A DNA stretch of 64,000 bases from positions 1 to 64,000 of the forward strand of contig NZ_FONT01000006.1 in assembly GCF_900113025.1 (NCBI RefSeq), read 5' to 3'. Both the position numbers and the translations under genes were made by a program. Below are positions 27,613 to 34,772 of the stretch, piece by piece. The stretch's first letter is position 1, and every line of letters starts with the position of its first letter. Source of the DNA: Alteribacillus iranensis. Lineage in GTDB: Bacteria; Bacillota; Bacilli; Bacillales; Marinococcaceae. Under the pieces are notes generated by a model, which did no database searches, was not told the DNA's origin, and was given only the letters and a program-made list of their open reading frames with translations.

Positions 27613-28131
27613 TTAAGGTTTCTTAATATAACTGACACCTTTTATATCACTAGCACCCTTGATATTAGAGTAACCTTTAATATCACTGGCTTTTTTAATT
27701 CCATCCTTCGAGGATGTTCCTGGGTTTGTTAGTTCATTGTCTTTGATTTCTTCTTTTGCATTTTCTGCTTGTTCTTGTAACGTTGACTTCACTTCATTAA
27801 ATCGTTCTCTAGCTTCTCTTCCTTTGTCCTTCAGCTGTTCACCTGTTTCTGCAAACTTTTCTTCCATTTCATTTTTGGCTTCCCTTATTTTTTCAAATGT
27901 ACCATAAAATTTTTTACCAACAAGTGCAGCAGAAGCAGCGTTTTTCGCTTTCGGATGATCTTCAACAACATCCTCTGTTTCTTTCTTCACTTCTTGTTTT
28001 AACGTGTTAACAGAATTTTTAATGGTAGATCGAACGTTTTTATTCACCATCAAGGCAGCACTGCCTAATAGGCTTGCGCCCCCGGCTATTACCGCTTTTT
28101 TTACAGGGGGGTGGGATTCTTCAGCGGCCAT
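27613..28131 (-). CDS. gvpQ: Gas vesicle protein GvpQ-like
   Basis: A 172-residue protein with a glycine/alanine-rich hydrophobic stretch (about 11-30, VIAGGASLLGSAAL), a long charged coiled-coil part (about 75-130), and a C-terminal tail of four six-residue repeats (ASDIKG, YSNIKG, ASDIKG, VSYIKK). Position just upstream of gvpA/B matches gvpQ of P. megaterium. No biochemical role is established. The repeats are encoded by four tandem 18-base units at 27,626-27,697. Confidence 0.65.
   Translation of the reverse strand: MAAEESHPPVKKAVIAGGASLLGSAALMVNKNVRSTIKNSVNTLKQEVKKETEDVVEDHPKAKNAASAALVGKKFYGTFEKIREAKNEMEEKFAETGEQLKDKGREARERFNEVKSTLQEQAENAKEEIKDNELTNPGTSSKDGIKKASDIKGYSNIKGASDIKGVSYIKKP
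27626..27697. repeat. Four tandem 18-base repeats in gvpQ
   Basis: Units begin at 27,626, 27,644, 27,662 and 27,680, each starting ATAT. They diverge at several positions but stay in frame, coding the GvpQ C-terminal hexapeptides. Confidence 0.75.
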
Positions 28132-28152
28132 TCAAGCTATCCTCCTTTCCAG

Positions 28153-28542
28153 CTAGGATTCTTTTATTTTCCCTAAGAAGAAGCCATCCACTTCACTAAG
28201 CCGCCCCCTCCATAAAACGGAGCCTTTCGAAGGAAAGGAAGCCCCTGATTCGCTAAATAGATTTGCCTCTTTTAAATGAATATAATTTGCCTCCGTATGA
28301 CTGTTAGAATCAAGTGATTCACTGGCACGAACAAGTTGTTCATGAATGGAACTTTCCGTTTCATCATCTGTAAACTCGTTTGCAAGCTCTGATAAGTAGT
28401 CGCTAGCTGGTATCATCGTGCCACTTACGTGTGTGCCGTTTACATTTAATGTAATATCAAGAAAATAATCATCTTGAGCGTTAACCGTTTCTATAAGCAA
28501 CTGTAAGATGCTATCCTTTTCCAGTTTGTTTCCAGATGTCAT
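28153..28542 (-). CDS. gvpU: Gas vesicle protein GvpU
   Basis: A 129-residue GvpU-family protein. I place the start at 28,542, preceded by AAAGGGTGAT; this avoids overlap with gvpT. It matches GvpU by FLDITLNVNGTHVSGTMIPA near the N-terminus and the C-terminal PSKGSVLWRGRLSEVDGFFLGKI. GvpU of P. megaterium forms condensates with gas vesicles and drives their clustering depending on salt. Gene order differs from P. megaterium, where gvpT-gvpU are at the far end of the cluster. Confidence 0.85.
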   Translation of the reverse strand: MTSGNKLEKDSILQLLIETVNAQDDYFLDITLNVNGTHVSGTMIPASDYLSELANEFTDDETESSIHEQLVRASESLDSNSHTEANYIHLKEANLFSESGASFPSKGSVLWRGRLSEVDGFFLGKIKES

Positions 28543-28549
28543 TTCAAAA

Positions 28550-29254
28550 TCACCCTTTGTTTGAAGCGGCTTGTTTCTCATTTTTCGTGTCTTTATTTTC
28601 TTTGTCAGACTTTTTCTTCTGACTCGAAGATGATTTGGTGTGATCTACCTCTGTCTCCGCTTTTTTTGTGTTATCGTTGCTGGCTGAGCTATCATCGTTG
28701 GAAGGATTGTTTTGTTTAGTTGAGGTTTGGTTTGTATTTTTTTGTCGTTCTTTAGCAGTGGAACTCTTACTTGTTTTCTCTTGTTCTGACTCCACTAATT
28801 TTGTAAGCTTTCCTTCAATTGCATCGAGTCTTTCTTTCAGTTGATCATTTTCTTCTTGGAGTGTATCGAGCAAAGCATCCATATTTTCCTCATCTTCTGG
28901 GTTGTCAGGTGCATTGTCTTCTAAACGAGTTGTTTCATGTTCGGTTTTATTGTTTGATTGACTACCATTAGAAGGGGATTCAAATAAATTTCCAGCTGAT
29001 TTTTTTATGGATCCTGTCGCTTGTGATACTTTTGTTTTAGCTGTTTGTCCAATATTCCTACTTGTTTGTTTCAGTTTTTCTTGATCCAAGCCCGTCCACT
29101 GTTCTTTCATCTTTTTTCGGTTTTCCGGACTGGTTATATATCCAGCGGCTGCTCCTATTACCGATCCTGCAATAGTCCGAGTGACTGCATTTCCATTGTT
29201 TTGACTTGTTTGCTTCTGATTTTCGGAGAGATCTCTCGTTTGTTCCTGCGCCAT
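28550..29254 (-). CDS. gvpT: Gas vesicle protein GvpT-like
   Basis: A 234-residue protein with a glycine-rich N-terminal hydrophobic segment (TIAGSVIGAAAGYITSPENRKKM, about 27-49), a coiled-coil middle (LLDTLQEENDQLKERLDAIEGKL) and a long low-complexity Ser/Asn/Lys/Glu tail of about 65 residues. This architecture matches P. megaterium GvpT, including the 'SPENRK' motif. Its function is unknown. The tail is likely disordered. Adjacent to gvpU, as in P. megaterium. Confidence 0.75.
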   Translation of the reverse strand: MAQEQTRDLSENQKQTSQNNGNAVTRTIAGSVIGAAAGYITSPENRKKMKEQWTGLDQEKLKQTSRNIGQTAKTKVSQATGSIKKSAGNLFESPSNGSQSNNKTEHETTRLEDNAPDNPEDEENMDALLDTLQEENDQLKERLDAIEGKLTKLVESEQEKTSKSSTAKERQKNTNQTSTKQNNPSNDDSSASNDNTKKAETEVDHTKSSSSQKKKSDKENKDTKNEKQAASNKG

Positions 29255-29272
29255 GTTTTTTCGCCTCCTGAT

Positions 29273-29716
29273 TTATGAATGTGTATTTTCTAGGAGCTTT
29301 GACAACATACCTTCAATACGGTCGAGTCTGTCCTCCATTTGATCTGTTTTATTTTTCATTTCTTTGTATTCCATACTGTCTTCCCCCTGGGCACTTGTAT
29401 TGGGATCGTTTTCGCTCGTGTGGCTTATTCCTTGTGATGAAAGAAGCTTTTTATTCAAGCTGCCATTCATATACCCATTTATAGAAGTCCGCAGGCCATT
29501 TGTTAGCTGTTCGATTGCGATTTCTTGGACAGTCTGACGGAGTTGTATTCCTGCTTCTTGAGCAGCTTTTGATTCACTAATTTTTTGGACGATCTTTTTT
29601 CCAGACTCGCCACTCGACAAATATCCTATGCTTCCACCGACTAGACTGCCTGCTATGACATAATTTCTAAGTGTTCCTTTCTCTGACGGAGTGGAAGGTT
29701 TATCATTGCCAGCCAT
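29273..29716 (-). CDS. gvpP: GvpP/YtxH-like gas vesicle accessory protein
   Basis: A 147-residue protein at the head of the operon. It shares with GvpT a glycine-rich hydrophobic segment (NYVIAGSLVGGSIGYLSSGESGKKI) and a C-terminal coiled coil (QMEDRLDRIEGMLSKLL). It is most likely the equivalent of P. megaterium GvpP, but the similarity is general (YtxH-like) and the symbol is tentative. GAGGTG lies upstream of the ATG. A sigma-B-like promoter is seen 36-61 bases before it. Confidence 0.6.
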   Translation of the reverse strand: MAGNDKPSTPSEKGTLRNYVIAGSLVGGSIGYLSSGESGKKIVQKISESKAAQEAGIQLRQTVQEIAIEQLTNGLRTSINGYMNGSLNKKLLSSQGISHTSENDPNTSAQGEDSMEYKEMKNKTDQMEDRLDRIEGMLSKLLENTHS

Positions 29717-29751
29717 CTTGGCACCTCTCTTTCATCTTTTTATATGTTTCC

Positions 29752-29777
29752 TTACCCGCCTGCTTTCGGCTATTAAC
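29752..29777 (-). promoter_or_regulatory. Candidate sigma-B promoter of the gas vesicle operon
   Basis: On the minus strand GTTAAT, 14 bases, then GGGTAA. The sigma-B consensus is GTTTAA, 12-15 bases, GGGTAT. The predicted transcript would begin about 30 bases before gvpP. This is from sequence match only. Confidence 0.4.
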
Positions 29778-29944
29778 CAGCAATGCGGGAAATAGTTAAA
29801 AATAGCACTTATGATGCACCCCACAGCAATGTTTTCTCAAAGAGGAAATCTCTTGAAGTTCTATGCGTTAGAAATTATGATAAGAGGAAAGATAGGAGAG
29901 AAAGTAAAAGAGAAATTATTTAAATATAGAAAGAGGCTGAACGA

Positions 29945-30790
29945 ATGGGTAGTATAGCGATAGTTACAGACAGTACAGCTTATCTTCCGAAAGAAATCAT
30001 TGATGAATATGGCATCACGGTTGTCCCGTTGAGCATAGTGTTCGGGGATAATGCTTATGAAGAAGGAAGTGAATTATCAATAGGGGAGTTTTATAAGAAA
30101 CTCGGCTCAACGGATCAGCTGCCAACTACTTCTCAGCCGTCGATAGGGAAATTTATAGAAGTCTTTTCTCAACTTGGTGAGTCTTATGGTGAAATTATTA
30201 CCATCCATTTATCTAGCGGTATGAGCGGTACGTATCAAACAGCTTTGACGGCAGGACAAGAAGTACCGGAAGTGGAAGTATATGGATTTGATTCCGAGAT
30301 TAGTTGTACTCCTCAAGGATATTACGCAGTAGAAGCTGCTAAAATGGCAAGAGAGGGAGCGACGGTTCATGAGATATTAAAACGACTTACAGAAATGAAA
30401 AAGAGCATGAGAGCTTATTTTATGGTAGACAGCTTAACCCATCTTCAACGCGGTGGTCGATTAAATGGCGCTCAGGCTTTAGTGGGAAGTCTATTAAAAA
30501 TTAAGCCCATTTTACATATTGAAGAAAAGACCATTGCACCGTTTGAGAAGATCCGCACAGAGAAAAAAGCCATCAATCGTATCTTATCGCTATTTGAAGA
30601 GGATGCTGGTACCGGCGTCCCCATACGAGCTGCCGTAATTCATGCTAATCGGTTGGAGAAAGCAGAAGATGTAAAGAAAAGGCTATTAAATCAATACGAC
30701 AATGTAACTATAGATGTAGGCGAATTCGGACCGGTCATTGGTACACATGTCGGGGAAGGAAGTCTTGGAATTGCTTGGTACAAAGAATAG
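29945..30790 (+). CDS. degV: DegV family fatty-acid-binding protein
   Basis: A 281-residue DegV-fold protein. IAIVTDSTAYLP at the N-terminus, TTSQPS (about 58-63), ITIHLSSGMSGTYQTA, the RGGRL motif in LTHLQRGGRLNG, and the C-terminal GPVIGTHVGEGSLGIAW are family signatures. Members bind a fatty acid and in staphylococci (FakB) present it to the kinase FakA. The gene precedes comFA as in B. subtilis, but is separated from degU by the 5-kb gas vesicle cluster. Confidence 0.92.
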   Translation: MGSIAIVTDSTAYLPKEIIDEYGITVVPLSIVFGDNAYEEGSELSIGEFYKKLGSTDQLPTTSQPSIGKFIEVFSQLGESYGEIITIHLSSGMSGTYQTALTAGQEVPEVEVYGFDSEISCTPQGYYAVEAAKMAREGATVHEILKRLTEMKKSMRAYFMVDSLTHLQRGGRLNGAQALVGSLLKIKPILHIEEKTIAPFEKIRTEKKAINRILSLFEEDAGTGVPIRAAVIHANRLEKAEDVKKRLLNQYDNVTIDVGEFGPVIGTHVGEGSLGIAWYKE

Positions 30791-30987
30791 CTTATGCGGG
30801 AAGCTGTATCCAAAACAGAAAGATTTCTCGTTTACAAGCTGATTCTGATGTATTCTTGGACACGGTAAGAGCATGCATACTGAAGAGTAAACGGATCCTC
30901 TTCGTGCCTGTAGTTCGACGGAAGAAAATTCTTAGATGCAGCCTTTAGCTCGTTTTCTTTACGGCTACTGGCGGTACATAAAAAGGA

Positions 30988-32520
30988 GTGATATCGATAC
31001 GTTTTGTCCATGTATTTAAACCTTCCCTTAACAGTACGATATGTTTACCTGAGACATGTAGCAAAGAGTCAATGGAAGTCATTCGAGGACCTTCTGTTAT
31101 TAGTTCACTTCCGCAACTTCCTCTCCCTGACAGTGACCATTCTACCGGTTCATTCAACGATCCTCTCTACCATTCCATTCAAAACAAGCTCTACGGAAAA
31201 GAATTGTTATTAAATGAATTAGAAGTGACATGGGAAGACCTTCACCCCCTGCTTGAGTCTGGCATTGTCTCCATCCGGTCCGGACTTCTTCCTCTAAATA
31301 AAACATTCCGCTGCCATCGTTGTTATACAGACAATCCAAAAATGTTTGGAAGAGCTCCCTGTTCCTCCTGCGGCTCGCTGTGTACTTATTGTCGTCATTG
31401 CATAATGATGGGAAAGATTAGCACTTGCACACCGTTGTTACGATGGAACGGTCCATCTCCAGTAAATTCCCCCCACCCCCACCTGAAATGGGAAGGGACT
31501 TTGACAAAGGGACAACTGAAAGCGGCTCAGGCTTTAAAAGATTCAATTGAAAAAGAACAAGAACTATTGATCTGGGCTGTTTGCGGGGCGGGGAAAACAG
31601 AAATCTTGTTTCCTGGATTACAGTTTGCTCTTTCAAAGAAGAAAAGAGTGTTAGTAACCTCTCCTAGGACCGATGTAGTCCTTGAATTGATGCCGCGAAT
31701 GCAAAAGGCATTTCCTAATATACCGATCAATGGTTTATATGGAGGGGGAACTAAAAAAGATCCTCCTGCTTCTCTTGTTATAGCCACTACCCATCAAACG
31801 ATGAGGTTCACTGACACATTTGATGTGGTTGTTATTGATGAAGTAGATGCTTTTCCCTTTCATGCTGATGACTCTCTTTTGCACGCTGTTTATAAATCTA
31901 AGAAAAATAAAGCATCGATTATTTATCTGACGGCCACTCCATCTGAGGACATAAAGCAGCGGGTAGCAAATGAGGATCTCTCTTCCGTTGTGATTCCACG
32001 CCGCTTCCATGGTCACCCACTCCCTGTTCCTCGCTTCCAATGGTCTGGTTCCTGGCAAAAAGATCTGAACCATATGCGCCTTCCGAAATCTTTACAAAAA
32101 TGGTGTGCTCACCGAATAGAAAATGGTATTCCTGCTCTTCTCTTTGTTCCAACAATTGAAATTTTAGAAAAAGTAACTAGCATACTGAAGCGTAAAAACC
32201 CTCATATCCAAGGAGTCCATAGCAAAGACATAAAGCGACACCAAAAAGTGTCGGAATTTAGGGAAGGGGTCGTACCATTACTTGTAACTACCACGATCTT
32301 GGAACGCGGGATAACGATTCCGGGAGTGGATGTAGCTGTGCTTGGTTCGGAAGATAACATATTTACAGAGAGTGCATTGGTCCAAATTGCGGGACGAGCA
32401 GGGAGGAGCTCAAGTAAACCACATGGAGATGTAGTTTTTTTCCACTTTGGTAAAACAAAAGCGATGAAAAAAGCCTGCCAACATATAGTGAAAATGAATA
32501 GGAGAGAGGAAGGAAAGTGA
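30988..32520 (+). CDS. comFA: Competence DNA helicase/translocase ComFA
   Basis: A 510-residue superfamily 2 ATPase needed to bring transforming DNA across the membrane. It has a four-cysteine zinc site (CHRCY about residue 109, then CSSCG, CTYCRHC), Walker A AVCGAGKTE, Walker B VIDEVDAF, motif III LTATPS, and motif VI QIAGRAGRS. It is somewhat longer at the N-terminus than B. subtilis ComFA (about 463). The start is doubtful: AAAAAGGAG overlaps the GTG used here, and no ATG, GTG or TTG lies in frame at the proper distance. comFC follows with overlapping stop/start; comFB is absent. Confidence 0.9.
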   Translation: MISIRFVHVFKPSLNSTICLPETCSKESMEVIRGPSVISSLPQLPLPDSDHSTGSFNDPLYHSIQNKLYGKELLLNELEVTWEDLHPLLESGIVSIRSGLLPLNKTFRCHRCYTDNPKMFGRAPCSSCGSLCTYCRHCIMMGKISTCTPLLRWNGPSPVNSPHPHLKWEGTLTKGQLKAAQALKDSIEKEQELLIWAVCGAGKTEILFPGLQFALSKKKRVLVTSPRTDVVLELMPRMQKAFPNIPINGLYGGGTKKDPPASLVIATTHQTMRFTDTFDVVVIDEVDAFPFHADDSLLHAVYKSKKNKASIIYLTATPSEDIKQRVANEDLSSVVIPRRFHGHPLPVPRFQWSGSWQKDLNHMRLPKSLQKWCAHRIENGIPALLFVPTIEILEKVTSILKRKNPHIQGVHSKDIKRHQKVSEFREGVVPLLVTTTILERGITIPGVDVAVLGSEDNIFTESALVQIAGRAGRSSSKPHGDVVFFHFGKTKAMKKACQHIVKMNRREEGK

Positions 32521-33350
32521 AATACAAAAAGCCGATGAACTTAGAAGCAAGTCTAGATGGAAGAATCGATCATTGTCTATGGTGCAGTAAAAAAGTAGAA
32601 ACAAGAACTAGTTGGCAATCATTCATTTCTAATGCTTCTCACCAATATCTCTGCTTTTCGTGCAAAAGCTTACTTCAGCCGCTCCCAAAAAATTGTTGTG
32701 TTCGTTGCTCTCGTCCGTTATCGATAGGTGGAGAACATGTGGAATGTTTGGATTGTAGAAGGTGGAGAGAAAAGGACAACATGGGAGACACTCTTGAGCA
32801 TAACCTGTCTCTTTACGTGTACAATGAAAGTGCTAAAGAATTAATTAGTCGATGGAAATACCGTGGCGATGCAATATTGGCATTAATTTTCCGAACTGAA
32901 TTACGGCGTCTATACTTACAGAAGTATTGGGATCACTTGCCGATACCTATCCCTATTAGTGATAAAAGAATGTTAGAAAGAGGGTTTAATCAATCTGAAC
33001 TTCTCCTTTCCTTTTTATTAGAGCCTTTAAGTCTTGTAGAAAAACTTTCTATGATACTGACCCGTATGAAAGGTAAGAAAAGGGAGGAAATACCCCCTGC
33101 TGCATCCTCGATGCTTCTGCGTTTAATGGATGAGAAAAAGCAAAGCAAAAAAACAAGATATGAACGAATGATGGCAACAGAAAATCCTTTTCGGGTGAAC
33201 ACGAAATGTTCGAGTACAATTAAAGCTAAAAACATAGTGTTATTGGACGATATATATACCACAGGCTCTACATTGAGAAGGGCAGCAACTGAATTAAAAT
33301 CTCATGGAGCTAGAAGTGTACGTGCTATTACTCTATTTAGAGGTTCGTAG
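32517..33350 (+). CDS. comFC: Competence protein ComFC (phosphoribosyltransferase family)
   Basis: A 277-residue protein starting at a GTG that overlaps the comFA stop. The N-terminal half has zinc-finger cysteines (CLWC, CFSC, CVRC, CLDC), followed by WKYRGDAI. The C-terminal phosphoribosyltransferase domain has LERGFNQSELL and the PRPP loop VLLDDIYTTGSTL. ComFC acts with ComFA in DNA uptake. It is about 35-40 residues longer than usual, partly from a stretch (EEIPPAASSMLLRLMDEKK, about 191-209) before the KQSKKTRYER motif. Confidence 0.9.
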   Translation: MKYKKPMNLEASLDGRIDHCLWCSKKVETRTSWQSFISNASHQYLCFSCKSLLQPLPKNCCVRCSRPLSIGGEHVECLDCRRWREKDNMGDTLEHNLSLYVYNESAKELISRWKYRGDAILALIFRTELRRLYLQKYWDHLPIPIPISDKRMLERGFNQSELLLSFLLEPLSLVEKLSMILTRMKGKKREEIPPAASSMLLRLMDEKKQSKKTRYERMMATENPFRVNTKCSSTIKAKNIVLLDDIYTTGSTLRRAATELKSHGARSVRAITLFRGS

Positions 33351-33367
33351 GGAGGGGGAAGAGAACA

Positions 33368-33793
33368 ATGAATGACCTAGACAATTGTCCTCGCTGTAGC
33401 AAGCTATTTGTGAAGGGGATTCGCCCCATATGCCAGTCATGTTTCAAAGAGAGAGAAGAAAAATTTCAAACCGTATATACGTATATAAGAAAAAAGAAAA
33501 ACAGAAAGGCGACCATGTTGGAAGTATCTAATGAAACGGGAGTTGCTGAAACAGATATTATCCAATTTATTAAAGAAGGACGACTTCATCTTCATCACCT
33601 TCCAAACATGGCATACCCATGTGAATCATGCGGACGAGAAATACAAGAAGGAAGAATTTGCGATACATGCAGCCAGGGGATCCAGTCAACTTTAAAAAGA
33701 GAAGAAATAGAAAAAGAACGAAAAAGACGCTTAAACGAAAGGGAAAAACAGAAAAACAAAACGTATCACTCTCTCCAGGATCGACTGAAATGA
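33368..33793 (+). CDS. yvyF: Flagellar operon protein YvyF
   Basis: A 141-residue protein of the TIGR03826-type flagellar operon family. Two zinc-knuckle pairs (CPRCSKLF...CQSCF; CESCG...CDTC) flank a small winged-helix-like part (MLEVSNETGVAETDIIQFIKEGRL), with a highly charged C-terminal helix. Its function is unknown, but it sits between comFC and flgM across Bacillaceae. It may bind nucleic acid, judging by the zinc ribbons. Confidence 0.88.
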   Translation: MNDLDNCPRCSKLFVKGIRPICQSCFKEREEKFQTVYTYIRKKKNRKATMLEVSNETGVAETDIIQFIKEGRLHLHHLPNMAYPCESCGREIQEGRICDTCSQGIQSTLKREEIEKERKRRLNEREKQKNKTYHSLQDRLK

Positions 33794-33808
33794 GTCGAAT
33801 GTAGGGGT

Positions 33809-33834
33809 TAAATAACTTAATTGTCATCCGATAT
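33809..33834 (+). promoter_or_regulatory. Sigma-D-type promoter upstream of flgM
   Basis: TAAA (33,809-33,812), 15 bases, then CCGATAT (33,828-33,834). It matches the sigma-D pattern TAAA-N15-GCCGATAT. B. subtilis has a sigma-D promoter at the same place. Confidence 0.75.
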
Positions 33835-33897
33835 AATGAGTAACTAGGAGTGAAGTTCGGTTTTCGCTAAAAGGTAAGATCTTTGGAGGTGAAGCAA

Positions 33898-34164
33898 ATG
33901 AAAATTAATCCACTCGGTTCTGCAGGTAACTTGTACCAAAAACGTATGGATCATTATCGTACTAATGACAATCCTACTTCCAAACAAACAGATAAGGTAG
34001 AGATATCCAAAGAAGCTCAACAAATGCAGCAAAAGAGTGATTTTTCAACACAGCGAAAAGACAAAGTAGAAGAGCTGAAAAAACAAATTGAAGCCGGAGA
34101 ATATAAGATGGACACGAAGGAAACAGCGCGTAAATTCTATGAATATTGGAATGGAAAAGCGTAA
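33898..34164 (+). CDS. flgM: Anti-sigma-D factor FlgM
   Basis: An 88-residue protein from the ATG at 33,898, with GGAGGTGA 6 bases upstream. It has the family's KINPLG start and the C-terminal sigma-binding region (KVEISKEAQQMQ, then RKDKVEELKKQIEAGEYKMD and ARKFYEYW). FlgM holds sigma-D inactive until the hook-basal body is complete, when it is exported. A sigma-D-type promoter 64 bases upstream suggests feedback control. Confidence 0.93.
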   Translation: MKINPLGSAGNLYQKRMDHYRTNDNPTSKQTDKVEISKEAQQMQQKSDFSTQRKDKVEELKKQIEAGEYKMDTKETARKFYEYWNGKA

Positions 34165-34246
34165 GAGCTATTGCTGTTTCACATGTTTATTGGGACTTTT
34201 ATGTCATAGAATTAGCCATACCTAGAGGGAAGGAAGCGCGGAATGT

Positions 34247-34741
34247 ATGTCGGTAAAAGTAATATTTGAATCGATGGCCCTCCTGATTCAGCAGCATAAA
34301 GAACTCCATCAACTGTCTCTAAAAAAAACGGATCTAATTAAGAGGAATGACATCCACCAGTTACACTCCCTATTAAAAGAAGAGAGTACACTTATTCGGA
34401 AAATGGAAGAGACAGAAAGGGCCAGGCACAAAGCAACACTTCGATATTTAGAGGAAAGAGATAATAACTGCCCTGAAGGCACAGTGAGTGAACTCGTGAA
34501 ATATCTCCCTGAAGGATACCGGAATCCTCTAGTGAAGCTGCAAGAGAATCTGCTTTTAGAAATGACTAGATTGCGAGAAAGAGAAGCAATGAATCGGATG
34601 TTACTTGAGGACTCCCTTCATTTTGTTCAAATGACGATGGATATGATTCAGCCAGATCCAGAGGCGGTTCACTATACTCATCCGGAATCAAAGGGAGGAG
34701 AAAACGTAAAAGGATACTCTGTCTTTGATTCGAAAGCTTAA
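34247..34741 (+). CDS. flgN: Flagellar export chaperone FlgN
   Basis: A 164-residue helical protein of the FlgN family (YvyG). It is a long antiparallel coiled coil (LIQQHKELHQLSLKKTDLIKRNDI..., later LQENLLLEMTRLREREAMNRMLLEDSLHFVQMTMDMI) and ends in a variable polar tail. It binds the hook-associated proteins FlgK and FlgL, which are encoded just downstream. GAGGGAAGGAAG lies upstream of the start. Confidence 0.88.
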   Translation: MSVKVIFESMALLIQQHKELHQLSLKKTDLIKRNDIHQLHSLLKEESTLIRKMEETERARHKATLRYLEERDNNCPEGTVSELVKYLPEGYRNPLVKLQENLLLEMTRLREREAMNRMLLEDSLHFVQMTMDMIQPDPEAVHYTHPESKGGENVKGYSVFDSKA

Positions 34742-34772
34742 AAAGGATTTTATTCTCAGGAGGACAACATTT

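Noticed and set aside
34725-34772. An extended FlgK N-terminus from 34,725
   Set aside because: It overlaps flgN and adds residues before the conserved FlgK start. The ATG at 34,773 has a proper AGGAGG.
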